From contig CAXXVR010000007.1 of NCBI GenBank assembly GCA_963675955.2, positions 682,001 to 746,000 of the forward strand: DNA of 64,000 nt, given 5' to 3'. The stretch comes from Desulfocicer sp963675955. Its GTDB lineage: Bacteria; Desulfobacterota; Desulfobacteria; Desulfobacterales; Desulfobacteraceae. The notes beneath the pieces were generated by a model, which did no database searches, was not told where the DNA came from, and was given only the letters and a program-made list of their open reading frames with translations. Positions within the stretch are counted from its first letter, which is position 1, and every line of letters starts with the position of its first letter. This document shows, piece after piece, positions 1 to 8,005 of the stretch. A program made the position numbers and the translations under genes.

Positions 1-56
1 GACAGGGGCATGACGAGGGGGCTGTGTGGTTATCAAGAGATGATTGGGATCATCTC

Positions 57-78
57 GATTAAAAATTTATTTTTAATC
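57..78. repeat. Perfect AT-rich palindrome downstream of IS3 orfB
   Basis: The arms gattaaaaat and atttttaatc form a perfect 10-bp stem around a 2-base spacer, just beyond the orfB stop codon. It could act as a transcription terminator or as part of the IS end. Confidence 0.6.
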
Positions 79-84
79 CATAGA

Positions 85-1161
85 TCAACCAGTCATCCGG
101 TACCCATTCTCGTGGCAATTGGGGCCAGTCGCCTCCCTGGGCGGGTTTAACCATACAGAGCCTATAGGATCCCAGTTCCGGGTATCCCGGCTCCAGCGTT
201 CCGGATTCCTGGATCTGGCAGACGAATAAACGATTTTCCGTTTCTTAAGGATCTCCCGGTCTTTGCCCGTATGGCGGTCCACCGGTCTGACATACTGAAT
301 GACACTATGCAGATGCTCATGATTATACCAATGGACAAATCCAGCCACCCATTTCCGGGCTGCTTCAATAGAAGGGAACGGGATGCCGGGGTAATCAGGC
401 CTATACTTGCATGTCCTAAACAACGATTCTGAGTATGGGTTATCATTGCTGACCCGCGGACGGCTGTAGGATTTGGTTACTCCCAGAGCATCCAGCTTGG
501 CCCTCATGGTATATCCCTTTTGGGGTCCGCCGTTGTCTGCATGAAGAACCGGTGGATTGAGAATACAGTTCTGGGCCAACACAGCTTTATGGACCAGATT
601 CGCACCCAGTTCAGCGCTCTCTGTGGGATGAATCTCCCAGCCGACAATCATCCTGCTGTATACATCCACGATCATGTACAGATAAAAATACATGCCACGG
701 ATCTGGGAAGGGAGCCATGTGATGTCCCAGGTCCAAACCTGATTCGGACCTGCGGCGCAAAATCCCTGAGGCGGCGTATGTTTTCTGGGAGATCGGCTGC
801 GGCCCCTGTGGTTTTGTTCTCCTGCTTTGTGCAGAATCCGGTAAAAACTGGATTCAGAGGCAATATACACCCCCTGGTCCGCCAGTCTCGGTACGATCTG
901 GCCCGGGGGAAGGCTTCCATATTTGGGGTCATGGCAAACCGAAAGCACCTGGTCGATTTCCTTTTTTGTCAGCTTGTTGGATGGCTCAGGCCTTTTGGCT
1001 GTGGGACGTCCATCCGTTTTAATCTCACCTTCCCAGGTCCACCGTTGATATGTACGGGAGCAGATACCAACGACCCTACAAGCAGGTTCGAGGCGTGCTC
1101 CGGCGTCCCTGGCTTCATTGATCAGCTCTACAGTTTTGCGGCGATCCGGGGCGCTGATCAT
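85..1161 (-). CDS. IS3-family transposase OrfB (DDE integrase catalytic subunit)
   Basis: OrfB supplies the rve-type DDE catalytic domain that cuts and joins the IS ends. Visible landmarks are an N-terminal HTH_21-like region (about residues 25-60), the first Asp in TWDITWLPS, the second in HADNGGPQK, and the terminal Glu in NPYSESLFRT. Length (358 aa) is slightly above the family norm because of a C-terminal tail. An ATG at 1161 begins MISAPDRRK; a TTG at 1182 would add seven residues. It overlaps orfA by 4 bp. In this family OrfB is normally made as an OrfAB fusion by -1 frameshifting, and an A8 tract at 1194-1201 is in the right phase for that. Confidence 0.9.
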   Translation of the reverse strand: MISAPDRRKTVELINEARDAGARLEPACRVVGICSRTYQRWTWEGEIKTDGRPTAKRPEPSNKLTKKEIDQVLSVCHDPKYGSLPPGQIVPRLADQGVYIASESSFYRILHKAGEQNHRGRSRSPRKHTPPQGFCAAGPNQVWTWDITWLPSQIRGMYFYLYMIVDVYSRMIVGWEIHPTESAELGANLVHKAVLAQNCILNPPVLHADNGGPQKGYTMRAKLDALGVTKSYSRPRVSNDNPYSESLFRTCKYRPDYPGIPFPSIEAARKWVAGFVHWYNHEHLHSVIQYVRPVDRHTGKDREILKKRKIVYSSARSRNPERWSRDTRNWDPIGSVWLNPPREATGPNCHENGYRMTG

Positions 1162-1651
1162 TCGTCCTCTGGGTCCCCCCAAATCGCCTGGACTTTTTTT
1201 TGCAGCACCAACAGGGCGGCCGCTTCTGCAAGGGCTTTCTCCTTGCGCTTAAGCTCTTTTTCAAGCTGTTTGATTCGCTTCTGGTCCTGTTTTTGGCCGG
1301 CTTTGAGCTTACTGGCAACCTGTCTGTCCCAGTCATTGGCATTTTCACATGCCTGCCGCCATTGGATCACCTGCTCAGGATATATCCCCTTTTTGCGGCA
1401 GTATTCTGCCAGCTCGGATTCGTTCATTGCAGCGGTTTCCATGACGGCTGAAAATTTATCCTGTGCACTCCAACCATTGGCTCCCTGCTGGCATCTGGTA
1501 GCAAGATGCCCTTCTGGTGTGCTTCCTGGCGCCATTTATATAATGTGGCTTCGCTGATGCCTTCCTCTATTGCCAATTGGCTGACTGGCCGTGCATGCGG
1601 AGGCATCATCTTTTTTAAAACGGCTTCCTTTCGTTCGGGTGAATATCGCAT
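1158..1651 (-). pseudogene. IS3-family transposase OrfA, broken by a one-base deletion
   Basis: OrfA is the DNA-binding subunit. The first frame (from ATG 1651) encodes a helix-turn-helix of the type MRYSPERKEAVLKK...EATLYKWRQE. The second frame continues with a second HTH-like segment, ELAEYCRKKG...VIQWRQACEN, and a basic leucine-rich coiled coil before the stop at 1158. The frames switch near 1478: the minus strand reads gag cca atg gtt gg, where one extra A would give E-P-N-G-W in register. No slippery heptamer is visible there, so this looks like an inactivating deletion rather than programmed frameshifting. Confidence 0.75.
1194..1201 (-). other. A8 slippery tract for OrfA-OrfB frameshifting
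   Basis: On the minus strand the orfA 3' end reads caa aaa aaa gtc. A -1 slip on this run of eight A moves the ribosome into the orfB frame, as expected for IS3 OrfAB synthesis. The phase was checked by hand. Confidence 0.6.
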
Positions 1652-1687
1652 GACTAATTTCCTCCTGAGCCCCAATAATAATGCTTT

Positions 1688-2389
1688 TTAATTCATGCGA
1701 CAACTATCCTGCCACAGGGGGCGGCGTTTATCAATGTAGTTATCGGGATTTACGAGTGGATTTCCATGAGCATGGGCTACGGCACAACGCCCCTCTTCAT
1801 ACAAATATTTACCAATATTGTTTTCGGTCTTTTGTAGTTCTGTTAATCTGTCAACAGCCGGTGAATACCACAAGTGCTGTAAATTCTGGTTTATCCATTC
1901 CTTTTGTGCTGAACCACCTCTGTGCCTAATATTAAGGACTTTGAAATAGCTAAGAAATGCAAATGGAGTAGAATTGACAGTCATCCCCTCCCTAAATAAT
2001 CCTAACGCCAGATCTGCCTCATCGTTTGCTGCTGCTGGGAGATATAAGAAATCCCAAGGTTCAACTTGGCTATAGCCCGATCGCTCATAAGTCCCTTGGC
2101 CAAGGCGACCAGGTCTCTTAGGATTATTTGACCCTGCTGGAAATATCTCTGTAACTCCACCATTTTGGGACCAAGCTAAACGACTTAGAAATCGACTAAC
2201 AACAGTAGCCCCAATTTCAAATGAAATGCCATTAGGATCATAAACGGATACGGTGCATGCAAGTTCGATGGGGTCATCATGTTCTTGTCGACGTGGTTGA
2301 AGCACTATCGTGTAGCCTTCAAAAGGGATTTCTACCTGTTTGTTTGGCCACGAGAATTTTGGAGAGACCGCCATGTCAAGCCATATCAT
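1688..2389 (-). pseudogene. MauJ-like protein, 3' end lost to IS3 insertion
   Basis: The 233-residue frame resembles proteins annotated as methylamine utilization protein MauJ, notably the C-terminal stretch LYEEGRCAVAHAHGNPLVNP. Most such homologues are of unknown function and are not in mau operons, so no role in methylamine metabolism is inferred. The last seven or so residues (QDSCRMN) come from the end of the IS. The 21 bases left of the IS stay open in the same frame, so the rest of the gene probably lies outside the window. The ATG at 2389 has AAGGTG five bases upstream. No methylamine dehydrogenase genes are nearby. Confidence 0.6.
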
Positions 2390-2420
2390 TTGGCACCTTC
2401 AAATTTTGATTGTGTATAAT

Positions 2421-2540
2421 GCCGAGTTGAGGAGCGACCCACGTGGGGTGACTGCTCCAACTCGTTGTTAAGTGCGCTGCGGCGTGCGTCAAACCCATTC
2501 TCAACTCGGCATTAAGTGCGCCGCAGGCGCACTTAAAAGT
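2421..2540. repeat. Nested palindromes resembling integron attC sites
   Basis: Two folded units lie side by side. The first (2423-2464) pairs CGAGTT/AACTCG, GGAGC/GCTCC and CCCAC/GTGGG with unpaired bases between the stems. The second (2503-2541) pairs CAACT/AGTTG around a perfect 11-bp stem TTAAGTGCGCC/GGCGCACTTAA with a gca loop. An outer pair GCCGAGTTGAG/CTCAACTCGGC (2421-2431, 2500-2510) spans the whole. A degenerate copy of the 11-bp motif occurs at 2468-2484. Broken stems with extrahelical bases and terminal CAAC/GTTG are attC-like, but the 7-base GTTRRRY core is not exact. Confidence 0.45.
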
Positions 2541-2552
2541 TGTTGTGTTGGT

Positions 2553-2605
2553 CTGGATATGATTCACAATTTATTATCTAGCTGGATAATAAACATAATA
2601 TCCAG
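2553..2605. repeat. Hairpin within hairpin
   Basis: An outer stem ctggatat/atatccag (2553-2560, 2598-2605) encloses a perfect 8-bp hairpin ttattatc/gataataa (2571-2578, 2585-2592) with a 6-base loop. Function unknown; it adjoins the attC-like palindromes. Confidence 0.5.
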
Positions 2606-3140
2606 ATCCACACATCAGTTTTATATGAAAAAAGACATATCAGGGTTTGCAAATTATGTAAAACGATACCGAAAACAAACTTTATAATATACAAAGTTGA
2701 ATCCTGGTAAACCGACTCCCTTTGCGTAAATGGGGCTTGATCACAACATGGGCCACTTGGGGGTGTAGTCAGCCTTGCGTTATTGGCATTAGCGGCATGC
2801 CCCCCGACGCTGCCAGTCTTGAATTACCATCTTTGGTTTTCCACTCGACCAGACAATTGTCACTTCTTCCCATGACAATACCTGCGGCAATGAAATTGAA
2901 ACCTATACCACCCAGTGTTATGACATGCAGATATGAAACGTTTAATGACAAAACATTTTTTAAAATGGGTATCAAAATAAAAGATTTCTGATGATGAGCT
3001 TGAAACTTCGCTTTCACAGTTGCAACATGTTGGACGATGTTTTATATAAAACACCCACAGCCCAGACAAAAGACTGACAGGGAGGGTTTCAGAGCAATCC
3101 TCCAAAGGACTTATCCCGGTTGATGCCAGGTATAATTTGA
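2606..3140. other. Non-coding stretch with repeat fragment
   Basis: I see no convincing gene here. The first part carries a truncated copy of the long-hairpin repeat (2734-2796). A minus-strand frame at 2769-3017 has no recognisable domain and overlaps that repeat, so I do not call it. Confidence 0.5.
2734..2796 (+). repeat. Long-hairpin repeat (GTCAGGCTTG family), left half only
   Basis: It contains the outer motif gcttgatcacaacatgggcc and the inner motif gtcagccttgcgttattggc shared with sites at 29006, 34697, 35760 and 40063. The right-hand arm is absent, so this is a truncated copy. Confidence 0.65.
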
Positions 3141-3176
3141 GAATTGCCAGAAACACAAGACCTTATGGAGAAAACA

Positions 3177-3653
3177 ATGAAAATACGTAAAACAACCCCG
3201 GAAACCCAGGGCAAGGTATCCGCCCTGCTGAAGTCGGCCTTTCCCAAAAGCAGATACGAGGCCAGACTCGTAGAAAATTTCCACCGCAACAACACCCAGA
3301 TCCATGAATGGGTCTGCATCCATGTGAACAAGGTCATTGCCTACATCGCATTTTCCAATGCATACAATGATAGACAGGTGTGCGGCCTGCATCTGGCACC
3401 TGTGGCTGTGGCCCCGCAGTTCCAGCGCCAGGGCATCGGCTCGGAATTGATACGATTTGCCCTGCGCCAGGAAGCCATCAAAAAAAACACCATATTTGTT
3501 CTGGGTAATCCTGAATTTTACAGAAAGTTCGGATTTAAACCCTGTCCAATGCCCATCTGCCCCTTTGACAAGGACAACAGACATTTTTCAGCCATGGGCA
3601 ACACCGCCACAACTGCCTTTACTGTGGGATATGAACCTGAATTTGATCAATAG
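3177..3653 (+). CDS. GNAT-family N-acetyltransferase
   Basis: A cytoplasmic acetyl-CoA-dependent acyltransferase of the Gcn5-related fold, similar in layout to YhbS-type enzymes; substrate unknown. Motif A, the acetyl-CoA pyrophosphate loop, is visible as VAPQFQRQGIGSELIRFAL (about residues 80-100), followed by the motif-B-like NPEFYRKFGFKP. The 158-residue length is normal. I choose the ATG at 3177 because GGAG lies seven bases upstream; an earlier ATG (3165) and a TTG (3144) lack a ribosome site. The gene stands alone, with the uncertain ORF at 3690 behind it. Confidence 0.85.
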   Translation: MKIRKTTPETQGKVSALLKSAFPKSRYEARLVENFHRNNTQIHEWVCIHVNKVIAYIAFSNAYNDRQVCGLHLAPVAVAPQFQRQGIGSELIRFALRQEAIKKNTIFVLGNPEFYRKFGFKPCPMPICPFDKDNRHFSAMGNTATTAFTVGYEPEFDQ

Positions 3654-3689
3654 ATCACCATCGCATGCAAAAAAGAGAGGAGAAAATCG

Positions 3690-3965
3690 TTGAGCGACAA
3701 TTACGTAAAATTACTGGAACCCCATGTACCAGACATAAGAAAATCAGTCGCCTTGATCACCCGCTATTTCAACGGTGAAGACGTGCCGGTTCAGGCCGGG
3801 AGCGATTTTGCGTTTACCCTCTGGAAAAATGGGAATGCGCCCATCCGCGAAGCGCCGGAATTACTTTCTTGGATGCTTCTTTCGCCACAGACGCGGACTT
3901 TCATAGGCCTTGCCAAGAGACCAGATACCCCGACGGTGTTGCCGGGCATATTTCTGGGCTTTTAA
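3690..3965 (+). CDS. Hypothetical protein, possibly 3'-truncated
   Basis: This 91-residue frame starts at TTG 3690 behind a good AGAGAGGAG ribosome site. The first 50 residues (VKLLEPHVPDIRKSVALITR, then YFNGEDVPVQ) look protein-like but match no family I recognise. The last third runs antisense over the 3' end of the nuclease gene. An 18-bp sequence at 3826-3843 recurs at 59353-59370 and, nearly, at 22431-22451, and it sits where the plausible coding sequence stops. The gene may therefore have been cut short by a repeat-associated rearrangement. Confidence 0.4.
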   Translation: MSDNYVKLLEPHVPDIRKSVALITRYFNGEDVPVQAGSDFAFTLWKNGNAPIREAPELLSWMLLSPQTRTFIGLAKRPDTPTVLPGIFLGF

Positions 3966-4526
3966 ATAGGCCTTTTTATCAAGCCCTGCCTGCATCTTTC
4001 CCTGGTATACCTCGGCAAGCCCTTCACGCAGCAGGGCCAGATTAATGTTTTCACTCCCCACAAACAGCTCTGCCAGAACCCGGTTATAACTTCCGGTACC
4101 ATAACTTTTAAGGGTAAAAGGTCCCCGGGCGATCATGCGGGAAAAGGCCTCTTTGGACTTTTGGCTGAAGGGCTGGGGTTCATGCTTTCCCCCGCCGGTT
4201 TCCGGAGCATCAATACCCACCAGGCGCACCATCAGGGTCAAGCCGCCACCGGAGACTTTCAGGGAATCCCCATCATAAATTTTAATCGCCTTAAATAAAA
4301 TGCCATCCCGGTTGTTGCGGGAAAGGCCATGATACCGGGACTGATCCTCCTCAAATCGTTCTACATCCTTTCCAGAAACGGCAGGGGCAACATTGCTGTA
4401 ATGCCTTGTGCCCCCCTCATCCGTCCAGGAAAAAATCCCCCCCGCAGCCAGGGAACCCCCAACACCCGCGCCCCAGATAAAAGCCACCAGCAGATATTTT
4501 ATTATTTTATTCCCAAAGTCGGTCAT
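3861..4526 (-). CDS. Exported thermonuclease-like protein (DUF4124 + SNase)
   Basis: A predicted envelope nuclease that would hydrolyse DNA/RNA phosphodiesters with Ca2+. After a signal peptide or anchor (KYLLVAFIWGAGVGGSLAA, about residues 10-30) comes a short DUF4124 module (IFSWTDEGGTRHYSN), then a staphylococcal-nuclease domain. Catalytic-type residues are visible in YDGDSL, RLVGIDAPE and YNRVLAELFV. ATG 4526 is preceded by GGGAGG; the longer frame from 4550 has no such site. It lies 56 bp behind the moeA fusion gene and is probably co-transcribed. Confidence 0.8.
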   Translation of the reverse strand: MTDFGNKIIKYLLVAFIWGAGVGGSLAAGGIFSWTDEGGTRHYSNVAPAVSGKDVERFEEDQSRYHGLSRNNRDGILFKAIKIYDGDSLKVSGGGLTLMVRLVGIDAPETGGGKHEPQPFSQKSKEAFSRMIARGPFTLKSYGTGSYNRVLAELFVGSENINLALLREGLAEVYQGKMQAGLDKKAYLKAQKYARQHRRGIWSLGKAYESPRLWRKKHPRK

Positions 4527-4582
4527 GTATCCTCCCAGAATCCCGGGCATTCAGCAGCAGAGCCCCCAGCGGCCGGGTGATA

Positions 4583-6517
4583 TCAACACTTCCAGAGAAG
4601 ATCACCGGTCTTTTCCGTGCCATAGCCCCCAAGGGCTTTCACCCGTTGTTTAAATTGACGGGTGGAAATGGTATTTAACAGCACCTGCACCTTGTCCGTG
4701 GCAATAAACCGATCCGGAATCACCAGATCATAGGATTCGGTGATCACCGGGATAAAATCCAAATCCAGGGCCTTTGCCGCCGCATAGATGCCAAGCCCTG
4801 CATCGGCCCTGCCGGACAGCACCGCCACGGCCACGGACATGTGGGTGTACTCTTCGTTGGTGTAACCTTTTATCTGATCCCGGGTCAGGCCCAGTTTCTC
4901 AAGCTGATAATCAAACAAGATCCGGGTGCCGGAACCGGGCTGACGATTGATGAAAAAAAGCGATTGTTCCGCCACATCCAAAAGCCCCTTAATGCCCTTG
5001 GGATTACCCTTGGGCACAATCAGGCCCTGCTCTCTCATCACCAGATTAACCAGATGCACCTTCATATCAGGAAGATATTTTTTAAGATAAGAGACATTAT
5101 AAGAGCCGTCCTCCGGCGAAAGCAGGTGAGCACCCCCCATGTGACAGGCCCCTTTCTTAATAGCCATAAGCCCCCCCATGCTGCCCACATGGCTTGATGA
5201 AATGCTCACCCCGGGGTTGGTGCGCCGGATCTGGTCTGCCAGAACATCCAGGGTATTGTCATGGGACCCGGTGATCACCACAGTGTTTTTAATGGCTGAC
5301 AGGGGCCGCAAAAGCTCGGCCGTGACGGTTTCACCTTCGGAAATACCCTCCACATGGGTGGGAATACGGATAATGCCGTCGGCTTCGGTAATGGTGGTGA
5401 TACTGCCGGCCCCCCGGGGAAGCTGGGAGGCAATTAGGCGATCATCCACGGCACCGATTTTCACGCGCAAAAACTCTTCCATACCAAGCTTGGAGGCCAT
5501 CTTCCGGGCGGGCTGCACCTGCACAAGATCACGCTCTATGGGATCTCGTCCCTGCATTTTTAACAGCAGAGGGCCAGCCAGCTGTTCAAAGGCCACAATG
5601 GCGGACACTGGATACCCGGGGATGCCGAACACCGGCTTGTTGTTCACCCGGCCAAAGAGCACAGGTTTGCCCGGCATCATGGTGACCCCATGGACAAATA
5701 CTTCGCCCAGGGTGGATATCACCGGCCTGGCAAAATCCATGGAACCGGCAGAAGAACCACCGATGATCATGATCATATCATAATCGGATTTTGTGGCATC
5801 ATCCACGGCCGTGGTGATCCACTCCAGCTTATCCTCCACCATGGGATGACGTTCGGGCTTACAGCCATACTCCCGGCACAGGGAAAGCAGCACCGCAGAA
5901 TTGGATTCAATGACGTCTCCGGGGGTAAGGCCCTGATCCCGGGCCGTTTGCCAGGAGACCAATTCATTACCAGTGGGGATGACCATTACCTTGGGTTGTT
6001 TGCGAACCTTTACAGAAAACACTCCACCTGCAATAAGCGCTCCCACAGAATAGGCACAAATTTGATGCCCCCGGGGAAACAAAAGCTCCGTGGCCACAAT
6101 GTCCTCCCCCATTTTTCTGACGTTCTGCCAGGGAAATGCCGGGGCTTCAATCTCCACCAGATTTTCATCCATGATCTGTACGTGCTCGATCATGATCACC
6201 GCATTGGTGTTTTCGGGCATGACATGGCCGGTATTGATCCAGAACATGTCTTTGCCCGGTACCAGGGAACGGGGGGATTCTTCACTGGCCCCAAAGGTGT
6301 TTTTTGCATCAACGGCAATACCGTCCATGGCAGCAGCATGGAAATTGGGAGAAGAAAGCCCGGCCACGGCTGGTTCCGCCAGCACCCGGCCCAGGGCGTC
6401 ACAGCTGTTGATCTCTTCCCACTGTACCTCCCCGGTTATGGGAAAGGCATCAAAAAGGATGGTTTTTGCCGTTTCAACGGGCTTCATGTCCAGGTATACA
6501 TTTCTTTTTACAGTCAT
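4583..6517 (-). CDS. moeA: Molybdopterin molybdenumtransferase fused to a substrate-binding domain
   Basis: MoeA inserts molybdate into adenylated molybdopterin, the last step of molybdenum cofactor synthesis. Residues 1-410 carry the MoeA domains: AAMDGIAVDA near the N terminus, the MPT-binding MoCF domain (VIPTGNELV, IIGGSSAGSMDFA, ITMMPGKPVLFG-like loop, GIPGYPVSA), and the C-terminal beta domain. Residues about 420-644 are a periplasmic-binding-protein-like domain of the LysR-substrate/molybdate type (SHDNTLDVLADQIRR, VNLVMREQGLIVPKGNP, RQPGSGTRILFD). There is no signal peptide, so this domain acts in the cytoplasm, probably sensing or presenting the oxyanion. A second, unfused moeA lies upstream. 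Confidence 0.92.
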   Translation of the reverse strand: MTVKRNVYLDMKPVETAKTILFDAFPITGEVQWEEINSCDALGRVLAEPAVAGLSSPNFHAAAMDGIAVDAKNTFGASEESPRSLVPGKDMFWINTGHVMPENTNAVIMIEHVQIMDENLVEIEAPAFPWQNVRKMGEDIVATELLFPRGHQICAYSVGALIAGGVFSVKVRKQPKVMVIPTGNELVSWQTARDQGLTPGDVIESNSAVLLSLCREYGCKPERHPMVEDKLEWITTAVDDATKSDYDMIMIIGGSSAGSMDFARPVISTLGEVFVHGVTMMPGKPVLFGRVNNKPVFGIPGYPVSAIVAFEQLAGPLLLKMQGRDPIERDLVQVQPARKMASKLGMEEFLRVKIGAVDDRLIASQLPRGAGSITTITEADGIIRIPTHVEGISEGETVTAELLRPLSAIKNTVVITGSHDNTLDVLADQIRRTNPGVSISSSHVGSMGGLMAIKKGACHMGGAHLLSPEDGSYNVSYLKKYLPDMKVHLVNLVMREQGLIVPKGNPKGIKGLLDVAEQSLFFINRQPGSGTRILFDYQLEKLGLTRDQIKGYTNEEYTHMSVAVAVLSGRADAGLGIYAAAKALDLDFIPVITESYDLVIPDRFIATDKVQVLLNTISTRQFKQRVKALGGYGTEKTGDLLWKC

Positions 6518-6535
6518 TTTTTTCTCTGTATATTT

Positions 6536-6640
6536 TTATGTGAAAACGCAGGTTTTGGGTACTGGGTTCTGGCAGCAGCCGATTTACCATTATGCGTTGT
6601 GTCGGCTGATCGGCATTGCCGTTTTATTAGAAAATAAACT
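6536..6640. repeat. Intergenic mosaic repeat module
   Basis: It starts TTTTTATGTGAAAA and contains ggttttgggtactgggt, found again at 16276-16298, followed by a GCGTTGTGTCGG segment like the TTCGTTGTGTCCG modules at 9317 and 16512. It sits just upstream of the moeA fusion gene. Confidence 0.6.
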
Positions 6641-6660
6641 TTAGGGGCACCTCAACAGAT

Positions 6661-6737
6661 CCCCCCCAAGGGGTAATAGGAACCGGCCAATTGAACCGTC
6701 TACGGTTCCGGGCCGGGCCCATTGCCCCTCGGGGGGG
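6661..6737. repeat. GC-rich branched hairpin element, copy 1
   Basis: Four stacked stems are visible: CCCCCCC/GGGGGGG, AGGGGTAAT/ATTGCCCCT, CCGGCC/GGCCGG, and GAACCG/CGGTTC closed by a TCTA loop. A second copy at 16401-16475 keeps the stems but changes the bases on both sides, which supports a selected structure. It lies between the two moeA genes, in the 5' region of the fusion gene. Confidence 0.75.
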
Positions 6738-6775
6738 CGGCATGATAGCATTTTAATTATTCATTGTGACAGATA

Positions 6776-8005
6776 TTACATGCATCGAACATTTACCACT
6801 GCCCCTTTGTCCAGACCTTCTACATTCTCACCGATTTCAACAAGTCCCTGGGCCATGACCATGGTGCGGATCAGACCGGACTTTCCCAGTACCGGGACGG
6901 CATGCAAGTGTCCCTCTTTTTCCTGGAGTGCCACCCGGATAAAATCCGTGCGGCCCTGGGCCGAGGCCACGTTGCGGGTAAGGATGGCCGGAATCAACAC
7001 ACCTGGACTGCCCCAGGCATTTTCCCCCATGCGTTTTCGCAAAAAAGGCAGCACCACCACCTTGAACACCACCATGGCCGAGACCACATGTCCGGGCAGT
7101 CCCCACACGGGCTTATCACCGGAACGGGCCAGAATAGTGGGTTTTCCGGGACTGATGGATATGCCGTGGACCAGAAGTTCAGTATCGACAAGATCGGACA
7201 GCACCTCCACGGTGAAGTCCCTCATCCCCACGGAACTGCCCCCGGAGATGAGTACCATGTCCGCCATTGCCACGGCCCGGCTACAGGCATCAAAAAGATC
7301 GTCTCGATTATCTTTGACAATGCCAAGCTGCAGGGGAATGGCTCCGGCTTCTGAAATAAGGCCTGCCAGGGTATGGGAATTCATGTCCCGAATTCTGCCG
7401 GGAGCCGGCGTGTCTTCCACGGGAACAATCTCATCTCCTGTGGAGATAATGGCCACGGTTGGTTGTTTGAACACCGTCACATGGGTCTTTCCAAGGGCCG
7501 CCAGCACCCCGTTCTCCTGGGGACGAATCCGGGTGCCCGCCTTTAAAATCTCCTGGCCCTGGCGATAATCTTCAGCCCGGTCCACCACATGCTGCAGGGG
7601 TGCCACGCTTTTATAAATCTCCACGGTGGCGGCATCAACGGCTTCTGTGTGCTCCACCATCACCACACTGTCAGCACCCTCCGGCAGCATGCCGCCGGTG
7701 GAAATGGGGGCTGCCTCATCCGATGCCAGGGAAAAAGCAGGGGTTTCACCCATGGCAATGGTGGTGGCCACCTTCAACCAGGCCGGATTGGCCTCGGAGG
7801 CCCCAAAGGTAGCAGCGGACTGAACAGCATAGCCATCCATGGTGGATCGCCGGAATCCCGGCAGATCCTGATGGGCAACGATATCCTGGCCCAGTATTCT
7901 TCCTGATGCCTGGGGCAGCGTCACTGTTTCTGTGGGCATGGCGGGAAAATGATCCACCAGCCCCATCACTTCCTCCAGGGACTTTACCTTGAAGAAATGG
8001 TTCAT
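6776..8005 (-). CDS. moeA: Molybdopterin molybdenumtransferase
   Basis: A standard-length MoeA (409 aa) for molybdate insertion into MPT-AMP. Landmarks are RSTMDGYAV (about residue 55), the MoCF domain with ISTGDEIV, DMNSHTLAGLI and LISGGSSVGMRDF, the ISPGKPTILA loop and GLPGHVVSA. The start ATG overlaps the dapL stop as ATGA, so it is translationally coupled to the aminotransferase. The fused MoeA paralogue follows 258 bp downstream; the pair may differ in molybdate versus tungstate use, which is inference. Confidence 0.93.
   Translation of the reverse strand: MNHFFKVKSLEEVMGLVDHFPAMPTETVTLPQASGRILGQDIVAHQDLPGFRRSTMDGYAVQSAATFGASEANPAWLKVATTIAMGETPAFSLASDEAAPISTGGMLPEGADSVVMVEHTEAVDAATVEIYKSVAPLQHVVDRAEDYRQGQEILKAGTRIRPQENGVLAALGKTHVTVFKQPTVAIISTGDEIVPVEDTPAPGRIRDMNSHTLAGLISEAGAIPLQLGIVKDNRDDLFDACSRAVAMADMVLISGGSSVGMRDFTVEVLSDLVDTELLVHGISISPGKPTILARSGDKPVWGLPGHVVSAMVVFKVVVLPFLRKRMGENAWGSPGVLIPAILTRNVASAQGRTDFIRVALQEKEGHLHAVPVLGKSGLIRTMVMAQGLVEIGENVEGLDKGAVVNVRCM

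Larger units (their letters stand above)
22..1716 (-). mobile_element. IS3-family insertion sequence (orfA frameshifted)
   Basis: This is an insertion sequence of about 1.7 kb with the two-frame orfA/orfB layout of the IS3 family, transcribed leftward. I place the ends at CTGTG (22-26) and CACAG (1712-1716), because both are followed inward by loosely matching terminal sequence and both abut a run of five G (17-21 and 1717-1721), which fits a short target duplication. The right end interrupts a MauJ-like reading frame. The ends are inferred by eye, since the terminal repeats are weak. The element is probably immobile on its own because orfA carries a frameshift. Confidence 0.7.

Noticed and set aside
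520..1557. 345-residue plus-strand frame
   Set aside because: It is antisense to the IS3 transposase genes, which have clear DDE and HTH motifs; the plus-strand translation has no recognisable domain.
1801..1829. acaaatatttaccaatattg resembling the end of the TAAATATT MITE-like family
   Set aside because: It lies within the MauJ-like coding sequence (NIGKYLYEEG), and no other part of the element is present.
2769..3017. 82-residue minus-strand frame
   Set aside because: It overlaps a truncated dispersed repeat, and I recognise no domain or ribosome site.
5690..6637. 315-residue plus-strand frame antisense to moeA
   Set aside because: It is a shadow of a high-GC coding strand; the MoeA motifs are on the minus strand.
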